Positions 45,971 to 53,918 of a stretch of DNA of 64,000 nucleotides are shown here, piece by piece; position 1 is the first letter of the stretch; each line of letters begins with the position of its first letter. Below the pieces are notes generated by a model that searched no databases, was not told the DNA's origin, and worked only from the letters and a program-made list of their open reading frames with translations. The translations under genes were made by a program, and so were the position numbers. The stretch is from Paracoccus albus (GTDB lineage: Bacteria > Pseudomonadota > Alphaproteobacteria > Rhodobacterales > Rhodobacteraceae): positions 1,612,001 to 1,676,000 of the forward strand of contig NZ_CP115775.1 of assembly GCF_027913035.1 (NCBI RefSeq), read 5' to 3'.

Positions 45971-46539
45971 TGCCCGACCTTTCCGCGCTCCTAGCACCGT
46001 TCAAATCAACCAAGACAGCCCTTGCGGTCTTTCTGTTCGCAGCGGCTCTGCTATTCGCGCCGTTCGATTGGCTGGGCATCAAGCGCCCAGCCTTCACGAC
46101 CGAATATGAGACTTTCTTTGTTGTCATCCTGTTCCTGTCTGCGGCTATCCTTGCAGTAGAAATCCTATCAAGCGCACGGCGGCTTGCGATGCGCCCTTAC
46201 TACGCGAGGAAGCGGAAGCAGATGGTGGAAGAGGCGTTCCTTTCGCTGAACCTCGAAGAGTTGTGCGTTCTTTGGGTGATGACGCAGAGTAGCATCAAGG
46301 TCATCAAAGGCGCATTCGATAATCCGGTAATGATCTCGTTGCGCCAAAAGGGCTGCCTACGAGTTCTTTCCGGCCCACAGTCGCTAGCAGAAGTTCATCA
46401 TTATATGCCCGACGACATCTACGCCATCGTATTGGAGCGCGGACACGACCGGATGCCCGATGACTTCAAGACTTCTATTCGCTTTGACGATGAAATCCGC
46501 GAGATTGTGCGCAGATCGACCACATGGCACAGTTGGTAG
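45970..46539 (+). CDS. Superinfection exclusion B (SieB)-like membrane protein
   Basis: A 189-residue protein with two N-terminal transmembrane helices (about 17-35 and 46-68) and a soluble C-terminal domain including NLEELCVLWVMTQSSIKVIK. The arrangement and C-terminal pattern match the superinfection-exclusion B family of phage and prophage proteins, which abort growth of superinfecting phage. Its ATG overlaps the stop of the upstream fragment, so the two were translated together. Confidence 0.6.
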   Translation: MPDLSALLAPFKSTKTALAVFLFAAALLFAPFDWLGIKRPAFTTEYETFFVVILFLSAAILAVEILSSARRLAMRPYYARKRKQMVEEAFLSLNLEELCVLWVMTQSSIKVIKGAFDNPVMISLRQKGCLRVLSGPQSLAEVHHYMPDDIYAIVLERGHDRMPDDFKTSIRFDDEIREIVRRSTTWHSW

Positions 46540-46587
46540 GCTGGCTGAGTTCCATCCCACCGATTTCAAAGCGTCTGGACGACTTTG

Positions 46588-46881
46588 TTAGTATCCCCTG
46601 TAGTCAGCGATCCCTCGAAGGGCATGTTGAAGCGCAATCTTCGTGTAGCGCGCAACATCAGGCGTTTGTGTGTTTCCGATCTCCGCGTAAAGAATATCGA
46701 CCGACCGTTTCAATCCATAGGACTGAACCAAGGACGAGCAGTGCTTGTAGGTATCATAGTCGCTGGAAAGCCATAGACTGACATTCCAAAGGTTCCAGTT
46801 CGGATGTCCGCTAAAGGGCTGTGCTAGGCTGCGTTTGGTCTCTCTTGCCTGTGTAATGCCTTGTCCATTCGTGATTGGCAC
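46588..46881 (-). CDS. Small phage-type protein (NWNLWNVSLW family)
   Basis: A minus-strand frame starts at GTG 46881 (TTG 46896 is possible) and encodes about 97 residues with HPNWNLWNVSLWLSSDYDTY and, further on, RYTKIALQHALRGI. The N-W-x-x-WNV-x-LW-x-x-ND/SD-like core is typical of small phage/plasmid proteins annotated as DUF7249-like. No ribosome site is strong. It is divergent from the Dam fusion gene. Function is unknown. Confidence 0.45.
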   Translation of the reverse strand: MPITNGQGITQARETKRSLAQPFSGHPNWNLWNVSLWLSSDYDTYKHCSSLVQSYGLKRSVDILYAEIGNTQTPDVARYTKIALQHALRGIADYRGY

Positions 46882-46981
46882 AGGACAGATTGGCAAGTTT
46901 CAGGCAGGCGGAAATCGGAAGGGCAAAAAAAGTTCAGGCCACCAACAACAGCCTCGCTTCTGCCTTTGCTCTGCCTCAAAC

Positions 46982-47045
46982 TGGATAGAAAAGCAAGCCA
47001 CAGATGATTGATGGAAGGCAAGTTTTGGATAGAAAAGTAGGCCAC
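46982..47045. repeat. Direct repeat pair around the dam-fusion start
   Basis: Two 20-base copies, 46982-47001 and 47026-47045, share TGGATAGAAAAG and GCCAC with two mismatches. They are 44 bases apart, flanking the start of the gene at 47004. They may be operator sites for its own HTH domains, or a local duplication. Confidence 0.55.
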
Positions 47046-47960
47046 TACGCCGCGCGCATCGGAAAAGGTTTCAGGCAGCAGCGTCGAATGGCAAAAGTCA
47101 GCCAAGAAGCCGTGGCCACGTTCGCAGGGGTTTCGGTCGGAACCATCAAGGCTATCGAGAAGGGCAATGGTACTTTGCGTACCCTGCTGCCAGCCCTGAC
47201 CGCCATCGGGCAGAAACTTATCGCTCGCCATGCGCCGGGCGATGCCCTTGTTGCAGGCCTCATCACCCTTCGCAAGCGCCATGGGTTGAGTGCCAGAGGT
47301 ATCGCCACCCAACTTGGCCTGTCCCGCTCTACCATTGCCAAAATGGAGAATGGCGGGGATAGCCGCATCGCCACTGTTGCCGATTATGCCGCACTGGTTG
47401 GTGCAGGATTGGCAATCGTGCCCGCCGACCATTCGCCGACATTCTTTGCGTCTAGCGTCAACGCGTCTGTATTCCACGGCTGGCATACGCCGCCCGACCT
47501 ATTTGACGCCGTTGAAAATGCTGTTGGAGCCTTCGACCTCGACCCATGCGCGCCGGATGATGGGGGCGGCCATGTCAGGGCGGCAATCAAGTTCTGCGCA
47601 GCCGAAGACGGCCTGACAAGAGAGTGGCGCGGCAAAGTATTTATGAACCCGCCATATGGCACCGTGATGCGTCAGTGGATTACCAAAGCCCAGGAAGAAG
47701 CAAGGGACGGCTCACAGGTTATCGGTTTAGTACCCGCGCGAACCGATACGCTTTGGTGGCACAATCACATTGCGGGGGAAGCTGATGTAGTATTCTTGAA
47801 AGGGCGTTTGGCATTCGGGGATGGGAAAAGAGCAGCACCATTTCCGTCTGCTCTTGTCCTGTGGAACTTCTGCCCGAACATTGCCACCGCAATCGAAGCC
47901 GCGACCGGCGGCCATGCCGTTTGGTATGCAAGACGCGAAAACACCAAGAAGGCTGGATGA
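47004..47960 (+). CDS. Phage-type DNA N6-adenine methyltransferase fused to two HTH domains
   Basis: A 318-residue protein. Two XRE-like helix-turn-helix units come first: SQEAVATFAGVSVGTIKAIE (about 34-53) and ARGIATQLGLSRSTIAKMEN (about 97-116). From about 150 the phage Dam domain follows: FHGWHTPPDLFDAVENAVGA, DLDPCAPDDGG and the catalytic FMNPPYG (near 213-219). Phage Dam proteins are usually stand-alone and about 170-190 residues, so the double HTH extension is unusual and could target or autoregulate. A TTG at 47025 with GGAAGG upstream is an alternative start. Confidence 0.85.
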   Translation: MIDGRQVLDRKVGHYAARIGKGFRQQRRMAKVSQEAVATFAGVSVGTIKAIEKGNGTLRTLLPALTAIGQKLIARHAPGDALVAGLITLRKRHGLSARGIATQLGLSRSTIAKMENGGDSRIATVADYAALVGAGLAIVPADHSPTFFASSVNASVFHGWHTPPDLFDAVENAVGAFDLDPCAPDDGGGHVRAAIKFCAAEDGLTREWRGKVFMNPPYGTVMRQWITKAQEEARDGSQVIGLVPARTDTLWWHNHIAGEADVVFLKGRLAFGDGKRAAPFPSALVLWNFCPNIATAIEAATGGHAVWYARRENTKKAG

Positions 47961-48030
47961 ATGCGTCTCAAATCTCATAGGTCGGGTGTTTTCTGTCAAG
48001 TAAAAGCGAAGTAAAACGCCTCAAATCACC

Positions 48031-48065
48031 TTGTCCCCTTGACTGTGGCACTCCGATGGGGACAA
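48031..48065. repeat. Inverted repeat in the 47961-48261 gap
   Basis: TTGTCCCC (48031-48038) and GGGGACAA (48058-48065) form a perfect eight-base inverted repeat with a 19-base spacer. The rest of this 301-base gap has a T-run (about 48115-48124) but no gene. It lies at the junction between phage-type genes and chromosomal-looking genes, so an attachment or operator site is possible. Confidence 0.4.
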
Positions 48066-48261
48066 TGCAGGTCCGAGGGTTTTTTCGCAGAGGTCCAGCC
48101 CTTGTTTTCATTGATTTTTTTTTTGGATTTGCTGCGGACCCTACCGCCGGAGCCAAAAATCCCAAAACTGATGGATTCGAGCTACTGCGACCACTCCCGA
48201 TTGCGAGAGTCGCGGTGCCCGCGCCATGCAGTTGGCTAGAACGGCTGATACTGAAACTAAT

Positions 48262-49254
48262 CTAAGCGGCTGCAGCCACCCGAAATCCGCAATTTCCTGT
48301 CGAACTGTCAGGATCGTTGCGGGTGCGTGAGTGGACGTGGTAGCGGTCGCAATAGCTGATATGGCACAGATATGACCCGCCGCGCTGAACGCGAGCGTAG
48401 CCTTCGGTCCCACCTGTCGGATCAAGGGGCGGCAGCTTTCCCGCAGCCGGCAGCGGCCCGAAGCGATCATGCACCCATTCCCAGACATTGCCTGTCATGT
48501 TGAACATGCCGAAGCCATTAGGCTCAAAGGCATCGACGGGGGCCGTGCCGATCCAGCCGTCATCGGCGCTGTTATGCATCGGGAATTGGCCCTGAAAAGT
48601 GTTCATCGCGTATTTGCCACCCGGCATCAGCTCATCCCCCCAGGGGAATTTGCGATTGGCCAGCCCACCGCGTGCCGCGCGCTCCCACTGTGCTTCGCTG
48701 GGCAATTGCAGCCCCGACCAGTTGCAATAGGCCAATGCGTCATACCAGGCGATATGCACGACAGGATGATCGCCGCGAGATTTGATGTCAGAACCCGGTC
48801 CCTCTGGCGCGGACCAGCAGGAGCCATCGACCTTGCGCCACCAGGGGACGTTTGGCGGAAATTCGGTAAAACGATCAGCATTATCAAGCAGCAGGTGAAA
48901 AACGAAACTCCACCCCTCCTGCTCGGCAACCGTCCTATACCCGGTTTCGGCCACAAAACGGGCATATTCGGCATTCGTCACGGCCGTCGGCGACATGCGA
49001 TAAGGGGTCAACTTGACCTTGCGGCGCGGGCTGTCGAGGTCATCTGCAAAAGAAGATCTGCGCGTTCCCATTTCAAATATCCCGCCGGTGATCGGCTTCA
49101 GACGAGCGCGGAGCTCCTGCCTGATGGCCTCTGATGCGGGAGGAACCTGCAGCGCGGATTGCAGAAAACCCGCATCGCGACCTGCACCGGGCCGCTGTTC
49201 GACGGGAGCGCAGCAACCTGTTTTACCTCTCTTCGACAATTCGGGCTCCTTCAA
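48262..49254 (-). CDS. Formylglycine-generating enzyme (FGE/SUMF1 family)
   Basis: A 330-residue FGE-sulfatase domain protein. The C-terminal RGGSYLCHISYCDRYHVHSR holds the paired active-site cysteines Cys297 and Cys302, spaced as in human SUMF1 and true copper-dependent FGE, and DPDSSTGNCGFR follows. The N terminus has a CC pair (KTGCCAPVEQ) but no signal peptide, so it should act in the cytosol, converting a sulfatase cysteine to formylglycine. The start is TTG 49254. No sulfatase gene is in the window. Confidence 0.9.
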   Translation of the reverse strand: MKEPELSKRGKTGCCAPVEQRPGAGRDAGFLQSALQVPPASEAIRQELRARLKPITGGIFEMGTRRSSFADDLDSPRRKVKLTPYRMSPTAVTNAEYARFVAETGYRTVAEQEGWSFVFHLLLDNADRFTEFPPNVPWWRKVDGSCWSAPEGPGSDIKSRGDHPVVHIAWYDALAYCNWSGLQLPSEAQWERAARGGLANRKFPWGDELMPGGKYAMNTFQGQFPMHNSADDGWIGTAPVDAFEPNGFGMFNMTGNVWEWVHDRFGPLPAAGKLPPLDPTGGTEGYARVQRGGSYLCHISYCDRYHVHSRTRNDPDSSTGNCGFRVAAAA

Positions 49255-49355
49255 CTCTCAGATACTTAAGCGCAAAACCATTCCGAGGGCTACGCTACCG
49301 GGCGGCGAAGGCAAACACCCCTATCCCGGAATTGTGCTGTCGCTACGGGGATTTG

Positions 49356-49820
49356 CTATAATTCACCCGGATAAAGAACCGCGCCACTATCGGTGTCAGA
49401 GCTGTCAAGCATAGAGGCCACACGTTCCAGTGTGGCGACGATCATCGCCTGCTCCCAATCCTCCAGCCGATCAAAGTCGGTCGCGAATTTCTGCTGCAAC
49501 GCATCTGGCGCGCGCGCCAGTGCCGCCCTGCCCTGATCCGTCAGAACGATCATCGTCTGACGTCGGTCGGCCAGGCTTTGTTCGCGGCTGACATGGCCCG
49601 CGCGTTCGAGTTTGTCGATTATTGCCGTGACCGTGGCTGGCGCAACATGCATTCTCTTTGCAATCGCCGTACCGGTGCTGGACCCGGTTTCAGCGACGAT
49701 CTGCACAACACGCAGTTGCACCGGCGTCATGCCAGCGGATTGCGCAAGTTCCCTGCCATGCATTTCGGACGCGCGCAGAATTCTGCGCAGCGCGATCAGG
49801 CAAACATCGATCCGATCCAC
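49356..49820 (-). CDS. ectR: MarR-family regulator, EctR-like
   Basis: A 154-residue winged-helix repressor. The recognition region is GTAIAKRMHVAPATVTAIID and the wing is REQSLADRRQTMIVLTDQGR. The start is GTG 49820 with GGAGAG six bases upstream. EctR regulators of this family sit divergent from ectABC in methylotrophs and other proteobacteria and repress it at low salinity. The identical position here supports the name; binding is not shown. Confidence 0.82.
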   Translation of the reverse strand: MDRIDVCLIALRRILRASEMHGRELAQSAGMTPVQLRVVQIVAETGSSTGTAIAKRMHVAPATVTAIIDKLERAGHVSREQSLADRRQTMIVLTDQGRAALARAPDALQQKFATDFDRLEDWEQAMIVATLERVASMLDSSDTDSGAVLYPGEL

Positions 49821-50044
49821 ATGGTCTCTCCATACAGCGGTTATGCAATATTCTGGATTCCTCGGGTCTGGTCAATCACCTGGAAACACCGTTCGCGTCA
49901 TGAAATTTTCATTCAGCTAATCATCCAGCTATTGTTGACGATGACGCCACGAAATTGCGCTATATACGCAGAATCCGCGATGCTGCGGTTGCAAAATGCT
50001 CGATATGTGTTACTTAGCACTGCGAAATAAATGAGGATCGCGGC
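49821..50044. promoter_or_regulatory. Divergent ectR/ectA control region
   Basis: A 224-base gap, AT-richer than its surroundings. A possible -35 TTGACG (49935-49940) and TATATA (49961-49966) are 20 bases apart, longer than ideal, as is often found at osmotically controlled promoters. The imperfect palindrome TGCGCTATATACGCA (49956-49970) overlaps the -10 and is a candidate EctR operator. GAGGATCGCGGC precedes the ectA ATG. Confidence 0.45.
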
Positions 50045-50575
50045 ATGAAAGATATGATCGAGCCAGAAATTCAGGAAGAACTGACCTTTCGCAAGCCCGA
50101 GCCAGAGGACGGCAGCGATATCTGGGCGTTGATCAAGGCATGCAAGCCGCTGGATGAGAACAGCATGTATTGCAACCTGATCCAATGCGATCATTTCGCC
50201 GATACCTGCATCCTGGCAGAGCTTGACGGCGTGCCGGTTGGGTGGATTTCGGGCTATATCCTGCCCGATGCGACCGACACGCTGTTTGTCTGGCAGGTGG
50301 CGGTATCCGAAGATGCGCGCGGCCTTGGCCTTGCGGGGCGCATGCTGGACAAACTGTTGTCGCGCGACGACATGGCCGGTGTGCTGCATCTGAAAACCAC
50401 GATCACCCGCGACAATGATGCAAGCTGGGGCCTGTTCCGCAGTCTTGCAGACCGTCACAATGCCATCCTTTCGGATGAGCCGCACTTCAAGAAGGACGAC
50501 CATTTCGACGGTGAGCACGCCACCGAGCATATGGTTACGATCCGTTTCCCTGCTCCGGTCGCGCAGGTGGCCTGA
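50045..50575 (+). CDS. ectA: L-2,4-diaminobutyrate N-gamma-acetyltransferase
   Basis: A 176-residue GNAT enzyme that acetylates L-2,4-diaminobutyrate (step 2 of ectoine synthesis). FRKPEPEDGSDIWALIKACK opens the domain. The acetyl-CoA loop is VAVSEDARGLGLAGRMLDKL (about 88-107), and the EctA-specific CDHFADTC lies near 57. It is the first gene of ectABC-ask. Confidence 0.95.
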   Translation: MKDMIEPEIQEELTFRKPEPEDGSDIWALIKACKPLDENSMYCNLIQCDHFADTCILAELDGVPVGWISGYILPDATDTLFVWQVAVSEDARGLGLAGRMLDKLLSRDDMAGVLHLKTTITRDNDASWGLFRSLADRHNAILSDEPHFKKDDHFDGEHATEHMVTIRFPAPVAQVA

Positions 50576-50623
50576 ACCGGCCCCGCCACCGGACTTCCAT
50601 TCATAAAATCCCGAGGTAATCCC

Positions 50624-51913
50624 ATGCCGACTGACAAGACGGCCGACACCGCTATTTTCGAGCGCCGCGAATCCGAGGCGCGTTCCTATTGCCGCAGTTT
50701 CCCGACGGTCTTCACCAAGGCCAGCGGGTCTATCATGACTGCCGAGGACGGTCGCGACTATATCGACTTTCTCGCCGGTTGTTCGTCGCTGAACTATGGC
50801 CACAACGACCCGGACATGAAGACTGCGCTGATCGAACATATCAGTGCCGATGGCATCGCCCACGGTCTGGACATGTTCACAGATCAGAAGGCCGCTTTTC
50901 TCGAAACGTTCGAGCGTCTTATCCTGAAGCCACGCGGCATGGACTATAAGGTCATGATGACCGGACCGACCGGCACCAATGCCGTCGAAGCCGCGATCAA
51001 GCTCGCCCGCAAGGTCACCGGCCGCCGCAATATCGTCGCGTTTACCAATGCCTTTCATGGCATGACGATGGGCAGCCTTGCGCTGACCGGCAATTCCGGC
51101 AAGCGCGAAGGCGCGGGCGGTGGCAGCCTTGCGGATGTGACCCATATGCCGTTCGAGAACGCGATGGGTGATAAGGACACGCTGGAATATATCGAGTGGA
51201 CGCTGGAAAACCCCTCCAGCGGGATGGATGATCCGGCGGCCTTCATCGTGGAACCCGTGCAGGGCGAAGGCGGCCTGAACGCGGCCAGCAAGGAATGGCT
51301 GCAAGGCATTCAGCGCCTTGCCCGCAAGCATGGTGCGCTGTTCATCATCGACGACATTCAGGCCGGGATCGGCCGGACCGGCACCTATTTCTCGACCGAG
51401 GAATTCGGCCTGGACCCTGACATGATCACGCAGGCCAAGTCGTTCAGCGGCATGGGGCTGCCCTTCGCGGCCCTATTGATCAAGCCGGAACATGACATCT
51501 GGAAACCGGCCGAACATAACGGCACCTTCCGCGGCAACACCCATGCCTTTGTGACTGCGCGTGTCGCTCTGGAGAAGTTCTGGGCCGATGACACATTCCA
51601 GAAGGATGTTCAGCGCAAGGGCGATTATCTGCGCGACCGTCTGCAGGCCATCGCCGATCTGATCCCTGGTGCCATACTGAAAGGGCGCGGCATGATGCGC
51701 GGTGTCGATGTGGGCAGCGGCGATCTTGCCGGCGATATCTGCGCGAAATGCTTTGAAAATGGGCTGATCATCGAAACCTCGGGCGCCCATGACGAGGTGG
51801 TCAAGGTTCTGGCCGCACTGACGACGCCCGACGAGATTTTCACCAAGGGTCTGGACATTCTGGAGGCCGCAGTGCGCGAAGCCACCAGCAACAACCAGAT
51901 CGCAGCGGAGTAA
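50624..51913 (+). CDS. ectB: Diaminobutyrate-2-oxoglutarate transaminase
   Basis: This 429-residue class III aminotransferase makes L-2,4-diaminobutyrate from aspartate semialdehyde and glutamate (step 1). PLP-binding Lys272 lies in ITQAKSFSGMG. LIIDD-like FIIDDIQAGIGRTG (240-253) carries the cofactor Asp, and MMTGPTGTNAVEAAIKLARK binds phosphate. It is 48 bases after ectA. Confidence 0.96.
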   Translation: MPTDKTADTAIFERRESEARSYCRSFPTVFTKASGSIMTAEDGRDYIDFLAGCSSLNYGHNDPDMKTALIEHISADGIAHGLDMFTDQKAAFLETFERLILKPRGMDYKVMMTGPTGTNAVEAAIKLARKVTGRRNIVAFTNAFHGMTMGSLALTGNSGKREGAGGGSLADVTHMPFENAMGDKDTLEYIEWTLENPSSGMDDPAAFIVEPVQGEGGLNAASKEWLQGIQRLARKHGALFIIDDIQAGIGRTGTYFSTEEFGLDPDMITQAKSFSGMGLPFAALLIKPEHDIWKPAEHNGTFRGNTHAFVTARVALEKFWADDTFQKDVQRKGDYLRDRLQAIADLIPGAILKGRGMMRGVDVGSGDLAGDICAKCFENGLIIETSGAHDEVVKVLAALTTPDEIFTKGLDILEAAVREATSNNQIAAE

Positions 51914-51919
51914 ACCGAT

Positions 51920-52315
51920 ATGATTGTACGTGATTTTAACAAGCTGAAGAACACCGACCGCGATGTGAAGGATGCGCAATGGTCATCCGTCCGGATGCTG
52001 CTGGCCGATGACAAGATGGGCTTTTCCTTCCACATCACCACGCTGGAAGCGGGTTCGGAACATACGTTCCACTACAAGAACCATTTCGAAAGCGTTTACT
52101 GCATGTCCGGCAAGGGCTCTATCACCGATCTGGGCACGGGCGAGACGCATGAGATCACGCCCGGCGTGATGTATGCGCTGAACCTGCATGACAAGCACAC
52201 GCTGCGGGCCGAGGAAGAACTGGTCATGGCCTGCTGCTTCAACCCGCCCGTCACCGGGACCGAAGTGCATCAGGCCGACGGATCTTACGCCGCGCCCGAG
52301 ACCGAGGACGCGTAA
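51920..52315 (+). CDS. ectC: L-ectoine synthase
   Basis: A 131-residue cupin that cyclises N-gamma-acetyl-diaminobutyrate to ectoine. [20 protein letters not shown] is a typical start. The metal/substrate cupin motifs are seen in [20 protein letters not shown] (about 50-69) and [11 protein letters not shown] (about 91-101). It follows ectB by six bases. No ectD hydroxylase follows, so 5-hydroxyectoine is not made from this locus. Confidence 0.97.
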   Translation: MIVRDFNKLKNTDRDVKDAQWSSVRMLLADDKMGFSFHITTLEAGSEHTFHYKNHFESVYCMSGKGSITDLGTGETHEITPGVMYALNLHDKHTLRAEEELVMACCFNPPVTGTEVHQADGSYAAPETEDA

Positions 52316-52349
52316 GCGACCCCTCGCAAGAATAACAATCAATCAGAGG

Positions 52350-52372
52350 CCCGGCCCGACAACAGGGCCGGG
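52350..52372 (+). promoter_or_regulatory. Hairpin in front of the ask_ect start codon
   Basis: A perfect eight-base stem, CCCGGCCC (52350-52357) and GGGCCGGG (52365-52372), with a seven-base loop ends eight bases before the TTG start at 52381. The 3' arm abuts the likely ribosome site (GGAAAG). No T-run follows, so it is better read as a translational or processing element than as a terminator. Confidence 0.55.
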
Positions 52373-52380
52373 AAAGCGGA

Positions 52381-53826
52381 TTGACCGAACTGAACTTTCC
52401 GAATCACACCGTCGAAAAGATCGGCGGCACATCCATGAGCCGCCTGAACGAATTGCGCGACACCCTGCTGATCGGCGACCGCGAAGGCGCGGATCTGTAC
52501 CATCGCATCTTCGTCGTTTCAGCCTTTGGCGGGATTACCAACCTGCTGCTGGAGCATAAGAAAACCGGAGAGCCGGGCGTCTATGCCAGCTTTGCCAATG
52601 CTGCCGACGATCAGGGCAGCTGGCAAGGCGCGATCAACCGCGTATCCGAAGCGATGCGCGCCGCGAATGCCGATATCCTGGAACATTCCGGCGACCGGAT
52701 GCAGGCGGATGAATTCGTCCGTGATCGCATCGAAGGCGCACGTTCTTGCCTGATCGACATGCAGCGACTGTGCAGCTATGGCCATTTCCGGCTGTCGAAA
52801 CACATGATGGTCTTCCGCGAATTGCTGTCCGGTCTGGGAGAGGCACATTCGGCCTTCGTGGCGACCCTGCTGCTGAACCGCGCAGGTGTGAACGCACGTT
52901 ATGTAGACCTGACGGGCTGGCGCGATGAACGCGAGTTTTCGCTGGAAGAGAGACTGACAACGGCCATGGATGGCATCGACCTTGCGACCGAACTGCCAAT
53001 CGTCACCGGTTATGCGCAATGCACCGAAGGGCTGATGGCAGAGTTCGACCGGGGCTATTCCGAAGTCACGTTCTCTCGACTTGCCGCCCTGACCGGCGCG
53101 TCGGAGGCGATCATTCACAAGGAATTCCATCTGTCATCCGCCGACCCCGGACTGGTCGGCGCCGATGTGGTGCGTAAGCTGGGTCACACCAACTATGACG
53201 TGGCCGACCAGCTTGCGAACCTCGGGATGGAGGCTATTCATCCAAAGGCTGCCAAAACGCTGCGCCAAAGGCAAATCCCGCTGCGCGTCACCAATGCATT
53301 CGAGCCTGACGACCCCGGCACGCTGATCGACGATGCCCGCGCCGAAGCGACAGGGGCCGAGATTGTGACCGGCCTGCCGGTCGTGGTATTGGAACTGTTC
53401 GAACAGGATATGGTCGGTGTGAAGGGCTATGATGCCAAGATCCTAGAGGTGCTGACGCGGCATAATATCTTCATCGTCTCCAAGACATCGAACGCGAACA
53501 CGATCACCCATTTCCTTGCCACTTCCTTGAAGCGGGCGCGCCGCATTGAATCGGAGCTTTCAGAGCTTTATCCCTCGGCCGAAGTCACCGCCCGCTCTGC
53601 CGCCATCGCGTCGGCAATCGGTCGCGACCTGAAGGGGCAGCGTGTGCTGATGCGCGGGTTGCAGGCACTGGATCGTGCCGGGATCGAGGTTCAGGCAGCG
53701 CAGAAACCGACACGAGCGGTAGATGTGCAATTCCTGCTCAGCCGAGACGATCTGGACGGCGCGATCACGGCGCTTCATGCCGAGTTGATCGAGGAGCGCG
53801 AGGTATCCGCCCGCATCGCAGCCTGA
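52381..53826 (+). CDS. ask: Ectoine-specific aspartate kinase (Ask_Ect)
   Basis: This 481-residue aspartokinase phosphorylates aspartate to feed ectoine synthesis. The kinase start is HTVEKIGGTSMSRLNELRDT, and paired ACT domains lie in the last 150 residues (VGVKGYDAKILEVLTRHNIF, then GIEVQAAQKPTRAVDVQFLL). The Ask_Ect class is known to escape lysine/threonine feedback. Only TTG 52381 precedes the conserved motif in frame, so a weak start is likely. It is last in the ect operon. Confidence 0.94.
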   Translation: MTELNFPNHTVEKIGGTSMSRLNELRDTLLIGDREGADLYHRIFVVSAFGGITNLLLEHKKTGEPGVYASFANAADDQGSWQGAINRVSEAMRAANADILEHSGDRMQADEFVRDRIEGARSCLIDMQRLCSYGHFRLSKHMMVFRELLSGLGEAHSAFVATLLLNRAGVNARYVDLTGWRDEREFSLEERLTTAMDGIDLATELPIVTGYAQCTEGLMAEFDRGYSEVTFSRLAALTGASEAIIHKEFHLSSADPGLVGADVVRKLGHTNYDVADQLANLGMEAIHPKAAKTLRQRQIPLRVTNAFEPDDPGTLIDDARAEATGAEIVTGLPVVVLELFEQDMVGVKGYDAKILEVLTRHNIFIVSKTSNANTITHFLATSLKRARRIESELSELYPSAEVTARSAAIASAIGRDLKGQRVLMRGLQALDRAGIEVQAAQKPTRAVDVQFLLSRDDLDGAITALHAELIEEREVSARIAA

Positions 53827-53849
53827 TTTCGCATCGGAAAAACCGAACA

Positions 53850-53872
53850 GCGCAGCCGAACCCCGGCTGCGC
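53850..53872. terminator. Terminator between convergent ask_ect and eutE
   Basis: Perfect nine-base stem GCGCAGCCG/CGGCTGCGC, five-base loop. On the plus strand TTTCGCATAT follows; on the minus strand TGTTCGGTTTTT follows, so it may stop both convergent operons. Confidence 0.8.
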
Positions 53873-53918
53873 TTTCGCATATCGCGTAAGTGTGTTGCCG
53901 AAACGATGCCTGACGATG

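Noticed and set aside
32468-48261. Direct copy of the tRNA-Ser 3' end as an attachment repeat
   Set aside because: I looked for the T-arm/acceptor sequence downstream and found none, so integration at the tRNA by a tyrosine integrase is not supported.
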